From G965229605 sp965229605 (GTDB lineage Bacteria; Pseudomonadota; Alphaproteobacteria; CBDDJK01): a stretch of DNA of 64,000 nucleotides. Location: NCBI GenBank assembly GCA_965229605.1, contig OZ245892.1, positions 2,480,001 through 2,544,000 of the forward strand, written 5' to 3'. The notes below the pieces were generated by a model. It did not search any database, had not been told where the DNA came from, and was given only the letters and a program-made list of their open reading frames with translations. Of the stretch, positions 8,030-15,451 are shown piece by piece. Each line of letters begins with the position of its first letter. The first letter of the stretch is position 1. The position numbers and the translations under genes were made by a program.

Positions 8030-10882
8030 ATGAAAAGCCGAAAACCTGCCATCACCGATGAAATCCGCAAGACAAGCTGCTATATGTGCGCTTGTCGCTG
8101 CGGCATTGATGTCCATATGAAAGAGGGCAAAGTCCATCATATCGAAGGCAACCGTGATCATCCGGTCAATCGCGGAGTGCTTTGTGCCAAAGGCTCGGCA
8201 GGGATTATGCAGCATTATTCTCCGGCCCGGCTTAAAACTCCGCTTTTACGGGTTGGCCCGCGCGGAGAGGGAAAATTCAAAGCCATCAGTTGGGAAGAAG
8301 CCCTTGAAAAAGCAGCGGCCTGGCTCGGCTATATCCGCAAGACTGACCCCAGAAAACTGGCTTTTTTTACCGGGCGCGATCAAAGCCAGTCTTTTACCGG
8401 CTGGTGGGCGCAGCAGTTTGGCACCCCGAACTTTGCCGCACATGGCGGTTTTTGTTCGGTTAATATGGCAGCCGCCGGGATTTACACCATCGGCGGGGCT
8501 TTCTGGGAGTTTGGTCAACCGGACTGGGAGCGCAGTGAGTATTTTATGATTTTCGGCGTGGCCGAGGATCATGATTCCAACCCGATCAAGCTGGGTCTGT
8601 CGAAATTGAAAGAGCGCGGGGCCAAGATTGTATCGGTCAATCCGGTGCGTACCGGCTATAGCGCGATTGCCGATGAATGGCTGGGCATCACACCGGGCAG
8701 TGACGGGCTGTTTATCCTTTCACTGGTTCATGAGTTGTTAAAAGCTTGCAAGATCGATTTATCCTATCTTCTGCGTTATACCAATGCGGCGGCTTTGGTG
8801 ATTGATGATCCGGGAAGTGCCGAACACGGGCTTTTTGCCCGCGACACCGAGGGCCGGATTCTTTGTGTCAATCGCCACGATCATATGTTTGGCCCGCTTG
8901 AAAAAACCCGGCTGGAAGCCGCGCTTGACGGGGAATGGCGGTTAAAGGACGGGCGCAAGGCCCGCCCGGTTCTGTCTTTGATGGCAGAATCCTATCTTGA
9001 CCCGCGGTTTGACCCGGAAACAACCGCAGAAGCCACCGGGATTCCGGCCAAGGTCACCCGCCGGATTGCTTATGAACTGGCGCAGGCAGCTTTTGAGCGC
9101 GAAATCACCCTGGATATTCCCTGGACCGATATTTATGGCGAAAAACACACCAAAGTCACAGGCCGCCCGGTGGCTTTTCATGCCATGCGCGGTATTTCAG
9201 CCCATAGCAACGGGTTTCAGACCTGTCGCGCCCTTCATCTGTTACAGATTTTGCTGGGAAGCATTGATTGCCCTGGCGGGTTCCGCTTTAAACCGCCCTA
9301 TCCCAAGCCAGCCCATAGTCACCCGGTTCCCAATGCCGAAAGCCGCCCGGGTCAGCCGCTTGGCGGGGCGCATCTGGGCTATCCTTTGGGGCCAGAGCAT
9401 CTGCTTGTTGATTCCACCGGCAAACCTTTGCGGATTGACAAGGCTTTTTCCTGGGAAAACCCGCTTTCAGCCCACGGGTTGATGCATACGGTCATCGGCA
9501 ACTGTCACGCCGGTGACCCCTATCCTGTCGAGATTTTATTCATGTATATGGCCAATATGGCCTGGAATTCATCGATGGACAGTGCCGGGACCATGCGCAT
9601 GCTTACCGATCAAAACCCGGATGGAAGCTATAAAATCCCGCGGATTATCTATTCTGATGCCTATTCATCGGAAATGGTCGCCTATGCTGATCTTGTGCTT
9701 CCCGATACAACCTATCTGGAACGTCATGATTGTCTGTCCATGCTGGATCGACCCATTTCTGAAGCTGAAGCGGCGATTGATGCCATTCGCTGGCCGGTGG
9801 TCGAGCCTGACCGCGATGCCCCTGATCGTGATGTTAGGGGCTTTCAATCGGCCTTGCTTGATCTGGGGGCGCGGCTTGGCCTTCCCGGCATGGTTAACGA
9901 AGACGGCACCCCGCTTTATAAAGATTATGCAGATTATATGATCAATCACCAGCGGCGGCCCGGGGTTGGACCATTGATGGGCTATCGTGGTGAAAATGGC
10001 GATCAGTCAGGCCGGGGCGACCCCAACCCGGACCAGATTGACCGCTATATTGAAGCTGGCGGCTTCCATAAGGTGGATATTCCGCAAAGCGCACAATTTT
10101 TCCGCCATGCCAATCAGGATTATCAGGACTGGGCGGTCGAAGTCGGGCTTTTTGACAAACCGGCCCCGGTGGTTTTTCAGCTTTATCTGGAACCTTTGGC
10201 CAAATTTCAGCGTGCGGCCGAAGGCCATGGCAATCGCCGCCCGCCGGTGCATGTGCGCGATCAGATCCGGCAGTGTTTCACCCCGCTTCCTGATTATTAT
10301 CCGGCCACCGCGCCCTCTTTACTGGATAAACAGCCGGAAAAAGACGATGAAGAATTTCCGCTTTACGCCATTACCCAGCGTCCGGCTGCGCTTTATCATT
10401 CATGGGGCGGGATGAATGCCTGGTTGCGGCAGCTTCATGGATCAAACCCGCTGTATGTGCCGGAAAGCCTGTGTCAGAAACTTGGCGTTGCATCCGGGGA
10501 CTGGGTCTGGGTGATTTCACAAAACGGGCGGATTCTGGTCCCGGTCGAGCCGATGGCGGCGGTCAATGAAAAAACTGTCTGGACCTGGAATGCGGTGGGC
10601 AAGCGCAAGGGCACCTGGGGTTTAAATGACAATGCACCGGAAGCGGAGGCTGGCTTTCTTTTAAACCATCTGATCACCGCCTGGGTGCCTGAAGATACAC
10701 CGGAAAAGGGCCAAAAAGCCAATAACCCGTCCAATAACCCATTACGCCGGGGAACGTCTGATCCGATTACCGGGCAGGGGGCCTGGTTTGACCTGCGGGT
10801 GCGGCTTGAAAAAGCGCAGCCAGAGGATATCACGGGCCGCAGCCAGCCGGAATTTCCAAGCCTTGCGCCTGATATTGGATAA
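8030..10882 (+). CDS. soeA: Molybdopterin oxidoreductase, probable sulfite dehydrogenase subunit SoeA
   Basis: The 950-residue protein belongs to the DMSO-reductase family. The N-terminus carries a [4Fe-4S] motif with cysteines at residues 17, 20, 24 and 52. Molybdopterin-binding domains follow, and a dinucleotide-binding C-terminal domain starts near residue 780 (PLYAITQRPAALYHSW). There is no Tat signal, which fits the cytoplasmic SoeA type rather than periplasmic relatives. SoeABC oxidises sulfite to sulfate on the cytoplasmic side and passes electrons to quinone. The soeB and soeC order follows directly. A related role, such as tetrathionate, thiosulfate or polysulfide reductase, cannot be ruled out from sequence alone, but nearby sox genes favour sulfite oxidation. 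Confidence 0.8.
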   Translation: MKSRKPAITDEIRKTSCYMCACRCGIDVHMKEGKVHHIEGNRDHPVNRGVLCAKGSAGIMQHYSPARLKTPLLRVGPRGEGKFKAISWEEALEKAAAWLGYIRKTDPRKLAFFTGRDQSQSFTGWWAQQFGTPNFAAHGGFCSVNMAAAGIYTIGGAFWEFGQPDWERSEYFMIFGVAEDHDSNPIKLGLSKLKERGAKIVSVNPVRTGYSAIADEWLGITPGSDGLFILSLVHELLKACKIDLSYLLRYTNAAALVIDDPGSAEHGLFARDTEGRILCVNRHDHMFGPLEKTRLEAALDGEWRLKDGRKARPVLSLMAESYLDPRFDPETTAEATGIPAKVTRRIAYELAQAAFEREITLDIPWTDIYGEKHTKVTGRPVAFHAMRGISAHSNGFQTCRALHLLQILLGSIDCPGGFRFKPPYPKPAHSHPVPNAESRPGQPLGGAHLGYPLGPEHLLVDSTGKPLRIDKAFSWENPLSAHGLMHTVIGNCHAGDPYPVEILFMYMANMAWNSSMDSAGTMRMLTDQNPDGSYKIPRIIYSDAYSSEMVAYADLVLPDTTYLERHDCLSMLDRPISEAEAAIDAIRWPVVEPDRDAPDRDVRGFQSALLDLGARLGLPGMVNEDGTPLYKDYADYMINHQRRPGVGPLMGYRGENGDQSGRGDPNPDQIDRYIEAGGFHKVDIPQSAQFFRHANQDYQDWAVEVGLFDKPAPVVFQLYLEPLAKFQRAAEGHGNRRPPVHVRDQIRQCFTPLPDYYPATAPSLLDKQPEKDDEEFPLYAITQRPAALYHSWGGMNAWLRQLHGSNPLYVPESLCQKLGVASGDWVWVISQNGRILVPVEPMAAVNEKTVWTWNAVGKRKGTWGLNDNAPEAEAGFLLNHLITAWVPEDTPEKGQKANNPSNNPLRRGTSDPITGQGAWFDLRVRLEKAQPEDITGRSQPEFPSLAPDIG

Positions 10883-10901
10883 TATGTGAGATGAGGACTC
10901 T

Positions 10902-11693
10902 ATGACCAGTCTGCCAAAATCAACCGACCGCCAGCTGGGACTGGTGATTGATCTGGATATCTGCGTTGGCTGCCATGCCTGTGCGGTCAGCTGCAAGGAA
11001 TGGAATAGCAATTTTGGCGCGCCGCTTTCTGATCAGGATGCCTATGGCATGGCCAGCGGCACCTGGCTGAACCGGATTCATGGCTATGAACTCACCCGCC
11101 CGGCGGTTGAGGGTGTGGAAACACCGGCGCAGACCGTTTATTTTCCACGCTCCTGCCTGCATTGCCACGATGCGCCGTGCGTAACGGTTTGCCCGACCGG
11201 GGCCAGCCAGAAACGCAAAAGCGACGGGATTGTTCTGGTCAAGGAAGACTGGTGTATGGGCTGCGGGCTTTGTGCCTGGGCCTGCCCTTACGGGGCGCGT
11301 GAACTGGATATGGATGCCGGGGTGATGAAAAAATGCACGCTTTGTGTGGAGCGGCTGGATGATCCCAACCTGGCCCCGGAAGACCGGGAACCGGCCTGTG
11401 TGCGCTCTTGCCCGACTCGCGCCCGCCATTTTGGGGATTTGTCTGACCCTGATTCTGCGGTCAGTCGGCTGGTTGAGGAACGTGGCGGCTATGACCTGAT
11501 GCCGGAGCAGAAAACCCGCCCGGCCAATAAATATTTGCCGCCGCGCCCTAAACGCGATGTAGGGCGCGATGTTGTGAATGTGGCCGATAAAAGCTTGAAT
11601 GACGAATCTGGTCTTTCATCCGATGAAAACTGGCAAGACCGCTTTAAAAGCTGGCTTGAAAAGGGACTACAACAGATGGGAGCAGCAGGCTAA
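10902..11693 (+). CDS. soeB: Iron-sulfur electron-transfer subunit, probable SoeB
   Basis: The 263-residue protein has four ferredoxin-type cysteine clusters: CVGCHACAVSC near residue 24, CLHCHDAPCVTVC near 85, CMGCGLCAWAC near 118, and a split one formed by CTLC with ACVRSC between about 145 and 172. This is the plan of DmsB/PsrB/SoeB subunits that relay electrons from the molybdenum subunit to the membrane anchor. A GAGG ribosome-binding site precedes the ATG. The stop codon overlaps the start of soeC (TAATG), so the two are translationally coupled. Confidence 0.85.
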   Translation: MTSLPKSTDRQLGLVIDLDICVGCHACAVSCKEWNSNFGAPLSDQDAYGMASGTWLNRIHGYELTRPAVEGVETPAQTVYFPRSCLHCHDAPCVTVCPTGASQKRKSDGIVLVKEDWCMGCGLCAWACPYGARELDMDAGVMKKCTLCVERLDDPNLAPEDREPACVRSCPTRARHFGDLSDPDSAVSRLVEERGGYDLMPEQKTRPANKYLPPRPKRDVGRDVVNVADKSLNDESGLSSDENWQDRFKSWLEKGLQQMGAAG

Positions 11694-12745
11694 TGCGCCC
11701 GGCCTTTTCGGTTATTTTTTTTACGACCGCATCCGGGGCAGGCTATGGGCTTTTGTTCTGGCTTTCCCTGCTCTTGATTGATGTAAACAGCCTGCCGCCG
11801 ATGGATTTCATCAACCCGGCTATTCTGGAGGCTTTTACCACCTTGCAAAACGTACTTCCGGCCGGATTCTGGATGGTCGCTTTTGTGCTGGCGATCCTGA
11901 TTGTCACGCTGGGGCTGGTGTCGTCTACTTTTCATCTGGGCCGCCCTTCCCGCGCCTGGCGGGCATTTAGCCAGATTGGCAGCTCCTGGCTCTCCCGCGA
12001 AGGGGTGCTGGCAGTGCTTTCCTATATTCCGGCTTTGGCCCTGTTCATACAGTCAAGCCAGCTGGCTGGCTGGATTGAACAACAGGGGTTTGATCTGTCG
12101 TTTCTGCATCTGGAATCGCTTTACTGGCCAGCAGCGATGGCGGTTCTGTCGCTGGCAACGGTTTTTGCAACCGCCATGATTTATGCCACCTTGCGCCCGA
12201 TTCCAGCCTGGTCGCACCCGCTCACGGTTCCGCAATATCTGCTTTATGCGCTTTTTGGCGGGTTGGTCCTTGCCCTTGGCCTGATGGTTCTTTTTGGCCT
12301 GCCGGTCTTTGACTTTCCTTATCTCAAGCAAGCACTTTTCGGCCTGATTGGCCTGATAGCCGCAGTCAAAATCCTCTATTGGGCAAGCCTGTGGAAAATC
12401 AACCGCAATTCAGCCTTTACCCCGGGCCATGCTACCGGGCTTGGTAAAATCGGGCAAGTGCGCCCGCTGATGCCGCCGCATACTGCGCCAAACTGGATTA
12501 TGAAAGAAATGATCTTTATTCAGGTCCGCCATAAGGCTGTGCTGCTGAAATGTCTGGTTCTGCTGTTGGCTTTTATCACGCCAGCCCTGCTGGTCTGGGG
12601 CCAGGACCGGATTCCCGATGGCCCGCTGATGATCGGTTTTGCCGTGCTTTTGAGCGTATCAGTGCTGATTGGCACCGGCTTTGACCGCACGCTCTTCTTT
12701 GCCGAGGCCAGGCATATCGTCCAGGGATACTACCGATCAGCGTAA
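11693..12745 (+). CDS. soeC: DmsC-type membrane anchor, probable SoeC
   Basis: This 350-residue protein has about eight hydrophobic helices and matches DmsC-type quinone-interacting anchors. It includes a loop with HLGRPSRAWRAF, a conserved feature of the family around the second and third helices. Its ATG overlaps the soeB stop by one base. Together with soeA and soeB it would deliver sulfite-derived electrons to the quinone pool. The stop codon lies inside the first copy of an 18-bp direct repeat that recurs 126 bp downstream. Confidence 0.85.
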   Translation: MRPAFSVIFFTTASGAGYGLLFWLSLLLIDVNSLPPMDFINPAILEAFTTLQNVLPAGFWMVAFVLAILIVTLGLVSSTFHLGRPSRAWRAFSQIGSSWLSREGVLAVLSYIPALALFIQSSQLAGWIEQQGFDLSFLHLESLYWPAAMAVLSLATVFATAMIYATLRPIPAWSHPLTVPQYLLYALFGGLVLALGLMVLFGLPVFDFPYLKQALFGLIGLIAAVKILYWASLWKINRNSAFTPGHATGLGKIGQVRPLMPPHTAPNWIMKEMIFIQVRHKAVLLKCLVLLLAFITPALLVWGQDRIPDGPLMIGFAVLLSVSVLIGTGFDRTLFFAEARHIVQGYYRSA

Positions 12746-12883
12746 AAAAGTCCCTCGCTTCGCTCAGTATACTTTTTAACGGATTCTTATAAGGAAAAAT
12801 TTTAGCTTGAAGCGGTTCTGCGCTAAAATTTTCAGCATTTAGAACAAATAAAAAATTTTTAGGGGGCGTAAAAAAGTCCCTCG
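12740..12883. repeat. 18-bp direct repeat flanking a hairpin after soeC
   Basis: The same 18 bases, beginning GCGTAAAAAAG and ending TCCCTCG, occur at 12740-12757 and 12866-12883. The first copy contains the soeC stop codon. Between them, 11-bp arms at 12796-12806 and 12822-12832 (AAAATTTTAGC and its complement) can form a hairpin with a 15-base loop. The hairpin may end soeC transcription, though it lacks a clear T run. The repeat pair might also mark a small insertion or duplication. Confidence 0.5.
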
Positions 12884-12885
12884 TT

Positions 12886-12943
12886 AATAAACCGGGTCGC
12901 CTGACAGACTGGCCGCCTAATAAACCAGATCGCCTAATAGACT
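12886..12943. repeat. Imperfect 25-bp direct repeat at the tolA stop codon
   Basis: Two 25-base copies at 12886-12910 and 12919-12943 agree at 21 positions. They share AATAAACC and TCGCCT and end in AGACT. The second copy contains the tolA stop codon and its last residues, so the first may be a tandem duplication of the gene end. Confidence 0.55.
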
Positions 12944-13836
12944 AAATCACGCGGTGTGAAGGTCAGGTAAAGCTGATTCCACACATCATATTTATCCGGG
13001 GGCAGGTCAAGGACCCGGCAGATATAGACCGCCCGCAAGGCACTTTCAGCAAACTGGGCCGAAGTTTCTTTTGAAGAATCAACAATCCGGGCCGATTGCA
13101 CCACCCGGTCCGGTCCGACCAGCACTTCAATCCGCACCCGCATATCAATGGCATCGCGGGCCCCAACTGGCGGATTCCAGCAGCCGATAATCTGTTCGCG
13201 CACCCGGCCCATTTCGTTATCTTTCAACCCGGAAGGGGTCAGCAAGCGGGCCTGTTCGGGTGTGTCCTTTTTCAGGGCATCCTTGACCGACTGGCGCAAG
13301 GCATCTGCGTCTATTTTTGGTGCGTCCACTTCTGGCTCTTCTTGAGGAATCGGGGTGGGCGGTTCGGGTTCCAACTCCCGCTTGAGGTCTTTCAAAGCGG
13401 CGGCAAAACTCTTGCGGGCTTCCGGTTCTGGCGGTTTGGGCTTTTCCTGCACTCTGGTTTCGGGGGGGTCCGGCCTTGGGGGTGGCGGCTTCGGAGCTTC
13501 CGGCAGTTTTTCCGGTTCGGGTCGCTCGGGCGGGGATGGCAGGGCCGGGGGCTCGGGGACCGCACTTTGCACTGGCTCTGGAATCGGTGGCGGCGGCGGT
13601 GGAGCAGGTGGCAAAGCCGGTTGTTCCGGTTCAGGTTCTGGCGGGGTTTCTGGCTCACCAACCGGGTCAGGGGCGATAAAGGCCACATCATAGCTGGTGC
13701 CAAGTTCAACCGGGTCTGGCGTCGGGGTCGGGAGGCCAGCCACCATGACAATGATGATCAGCGCATGTAAAAGCGCGGAAACAACTGTCGGGCGTTTAAT
13801 ATAGGGGATAAGGTCTGAATAATTGAGATTGATCAC
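12934..13836 (-). CDS. tolA: TolA/TonB-like energy-transducing protein
   Basis: The 300-residue protein has one N-terminal membrane helix (about residues 17-35). A long Pro/Glu-rich stretch of about 130 residues follows, including a run of prolines near residue 78, then a charged linker and a C-terminal globular domain. That domain (from about 205, GCWNPPVGARDAI) carries the TolA/TonB-type fold with a conserved WNP motif and a penultimate strand. It follows tolR by 14 bp, so it is the third member of the Tol motor unit. The proline-rich spacer is TonB-like, but the partner genes are more TolQ/TolR-like. No tolB or pal follows. Confidence 0.85.
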   Translation of the reverse strand: MINLNYSDLIPYIKRPTVVSALLHALIIIVMVAGLPTPTPDPVELGTSYDVAFIAPDPVGEPETPPEPEPEQPALPPAPPPPPPIPEPVQSAVPEPPALPSPPERPEPEKLPEAPKPPPPRPDPPETRVQEKPKPPEPEARKSFAAALKDLKRELEPEPPTPIPQEEPEVDAPKIDADALRQSVKDALKKDTPEQARLLTPSGLKDNEMGRVREQIIGCWNPPVGARDAIDMRVRIEVLVGPDRVVQSARIVDSSKETSAQFAESALRAVYICRVLDLPPDKYDVWNQLYLTFTPRDLVY

Positions 13837-13850
13837 GTCTGCTTCTGCCC

Positions 13851-14288
13851 CTATTGATCAGGCAGTTCTGCCAGCAGTGCTACGCGATAGAATCCGGCAT
13901 CGGTGATCTGGCCCATTAAAGCCATGACCTCTCCATAGGGAAGAGTCCTGTCCCCGCGCACAAAGATGCGGATATCGGGGTTGCTGCCGCTGATGGCCAC
14001 CAGCCGGGCGGCGAGATTCGCCGGGTCAATCAGGGTTTCCTGAATAAATAAAGCACCTTCTGCGTTCATGCTGATGACCAGCGGTTCATCGCTATCGTTG
14101 ATCTGGGCGGCCTGGGTTCTGGGCAGGTCCACCGAGACCCCGACGGTTAAAAGCGGGGCGGTGACCATGAAAATGATCAATAAAACCAGCATGACATCGA
14201 CAAAAGGCGTGACGTTGATATCAGAAATGGCCTGATGCCGGTTGCGTCTTTTCCCGCGCGAATGGTAGCTGATCAGATGCCCGGCCAT
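13851..14288 (-). CDS. tolR: Biopolymer transport protein TolR/ExbD family
   Basis: This 145-residue protein starts with a short basic cytoplasmic tail and then the motif ISDINVTPFVDVMLVLLIIFMVTAP. The membrane aspartate in that motif is needed for proton-driven TolQR or ExbBD action. The rest is a periplasmic domain. It is separated from tolQ upstream by a 271-bp miniature element and from tolA downstream by 14 bp. The ribosome-binding site is weak, and the element now supplies much of the upstream untranslated sequence. Confidence 0.93.
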   Translation of the reverse strand: MAGHLISYHSRGKRRNRHQAISDINVTPFVDVMLVLLIIFMVTAPLLTVGVSVDLPRTQAAQINDSDEPLVISMNAEGALFIQETLIDPANLAARLVAISGSNPDIRIFVRGDRTLPYGEVMALMGQITDAGFYRVALLAELPDQ

Positions 14289-14327
14289 AATAGTTCTTGA
14301 ATGGGTTTTTGAATGGGGGAAGGCCTA

Positions 14328-14598
14328 GGGTCAGGACCCATAAGATTCATTCATTCTGCGCGTGTCAAATTTTTGATAGATGGGCTTGAAAAGCGCGCAG
14401 CGACTAGCCATCGCTAATTGCAAGCGGTTTGAAAGTTCAGATGCAAAAATTTGCCGCGCCTTTACAAGGTTGGTCAATAAAGGCAAATCTACGGCTTCAA
14501 ACAAGCTCACCGTAGCTAAGACTATGCTTTCGCTTGTTTTCATAGTATCTTTACCTTTCTTGACCAACAGAATGGATGAATTTTATGGGTCCTGACCC
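14328..14598. mobile_element. Miniature inverted-repeat element, copy 1 (inserted in the tolQ stop codon)
   Basis: This 271-bp element begins GGGTCAGGACCC and ends with its inverted complement. The terminal inverted repeats are about 31 bp with two mismatches. TA dinucleotides flank it at 14326-14327 and 14599-14600, a target duplication typical of IS630/Tc1-mariner-type elements. It sits between tolQ and tolR. The tolQ stop codon TAG is formed by the TA target plus the first G of the element, and the restored uninterrupted site would also read TAG. Copies 2 and 3 are at 21.2 and 23.1 kb. It encodes no transposase. Confidence 0.85.
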
Positions 14599-15425
14599 TA
14601 GTTATCAAGCTGGCGGGAGAAGATGGCACTGATTTCTGAGGAGAAATCTTCCAGCCCGGCGGCATAGTTCCCGATGTCGGAGGATATTTTATTATAGGCG
14701 ATGGTGGCGGGGATAGCGGCGACGAGGCCAAGGGCGGTTGCCAGAAGGGCTTCGGAGATTCCAGGCGCAACCACGGCGAGGCTGGTCTGTTTGGAGGCGG
14801 CGATGGCTGAAAAGGAGTTCATGATTCCCCAGACGGTTCCGAACAGTCCGATAAAGGGGGCGGCGGACCCGACCGAGGCCAGGACGATCAGCTGTCGTTC
14901 GAGCTGGTTGAGTTCACGGCTGAGCGTGGTTTGCATGGCGCGTTCGATTCGTTGTTGCAAGGCGGCACTCAAGCCCTCGGCGGCTTTGGCGGAGTTTTTC
15001 CATTCCTGCATGGCGGCCATGAAAACGGCGGTCATCGGGCAGGGTGGCGGTCGTTTTTTGAGGTGTTTAAACATTTCTTCCAGCGAGACATCGCCTGACC
15101 AGAAGGTTTCTTCAAATGTTTTGGAGAGTTTACGCAAGCGGTTGAGTCGCATGGTTTTATCGATGATGATTGCCCAGCACCAGACCGAGGCCATAATCAG
15201 CATGATCATGACCAGCTGGACGATGATATCGGCCCGTAAAAAGAGGTCCATCACCGAATAGCCCGCTTCGACCGGCAGCTGGGTTGTGCCTTCGGTCTGC
15301 ATGGGGGCGAGCGGGGCCGTCAGCGGGGCGGGTTCTTCGGTTGGCAGAAGCGGGTCACCCGCCTGTGCGAGTTGCTTAGGGGCTAATTGTGTCGGGGTTA
15401 ATTGAACCGGGACGAATTGTTGCAT
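14598..15425 (-). CDS. tolQ: TolQ/ExbB-type proton channel subunit
   Basis: The 275-residue protein has the three-helix TolQ plan: a first helix after SVMDLFLRADIIVQLVMIML, then a cytoplasmic loop of about 90 residues, then two helices (GSAAPFIGLFGTVWGIMNSF and a GLVAAIPATIAYN region). The first 45 residues are an unusual Gln/Pro-rich leader with imperfect QL-T/A-P repeats, so a later start at residue 42 is possible. It lies 26 bp downstream of lon and is probably co-transcribed with it. Its stop codon is formed at the insertion site of the miniature element. Confidence 0.92.
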   Translation of the reverse strand: MQQFVPVQLTPTQLAPKQLAQAGDPLLPTEEPAPLTAPLAPMQTEGTTQLPVEAGYSVMDLFLRADIIVQLVMIMLIMASVWCWAIIIDKTMRLNRLRKLSKTFEETFWSGDVSLEEMFKHLKKRPPPCPMTAVFMAAMQEWKNSAKAAEGLSAALQQRIERAMQTTLSRELNQLERQLIVLASVGSAAPFIGLFGTVWGIMNSFSAIAASKQTSLAVVAPGISEALLATALGLVAAIPATIAYNKISSDIGNYAAGLEDFSSEISAIFSRQLDN

Positions 15426-15451
15426 CGAAAATCAGTAAGCAATTATATCGA

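Noticed and set aside
13096..13770. 224-codon plus-strand frame over tolA
   Set aside because: It is the shadow of the Pro/Glu-rich linker, giving a biased Gly/Phe/Arg-rich product.
14331..14567. The 78-codon frame inside the miniature elements as a real gene
   Set aside because: Most differences between copies 1 and 2 change the protein and copy 3 has a frameshift, so there is no sign of selection to keep it.
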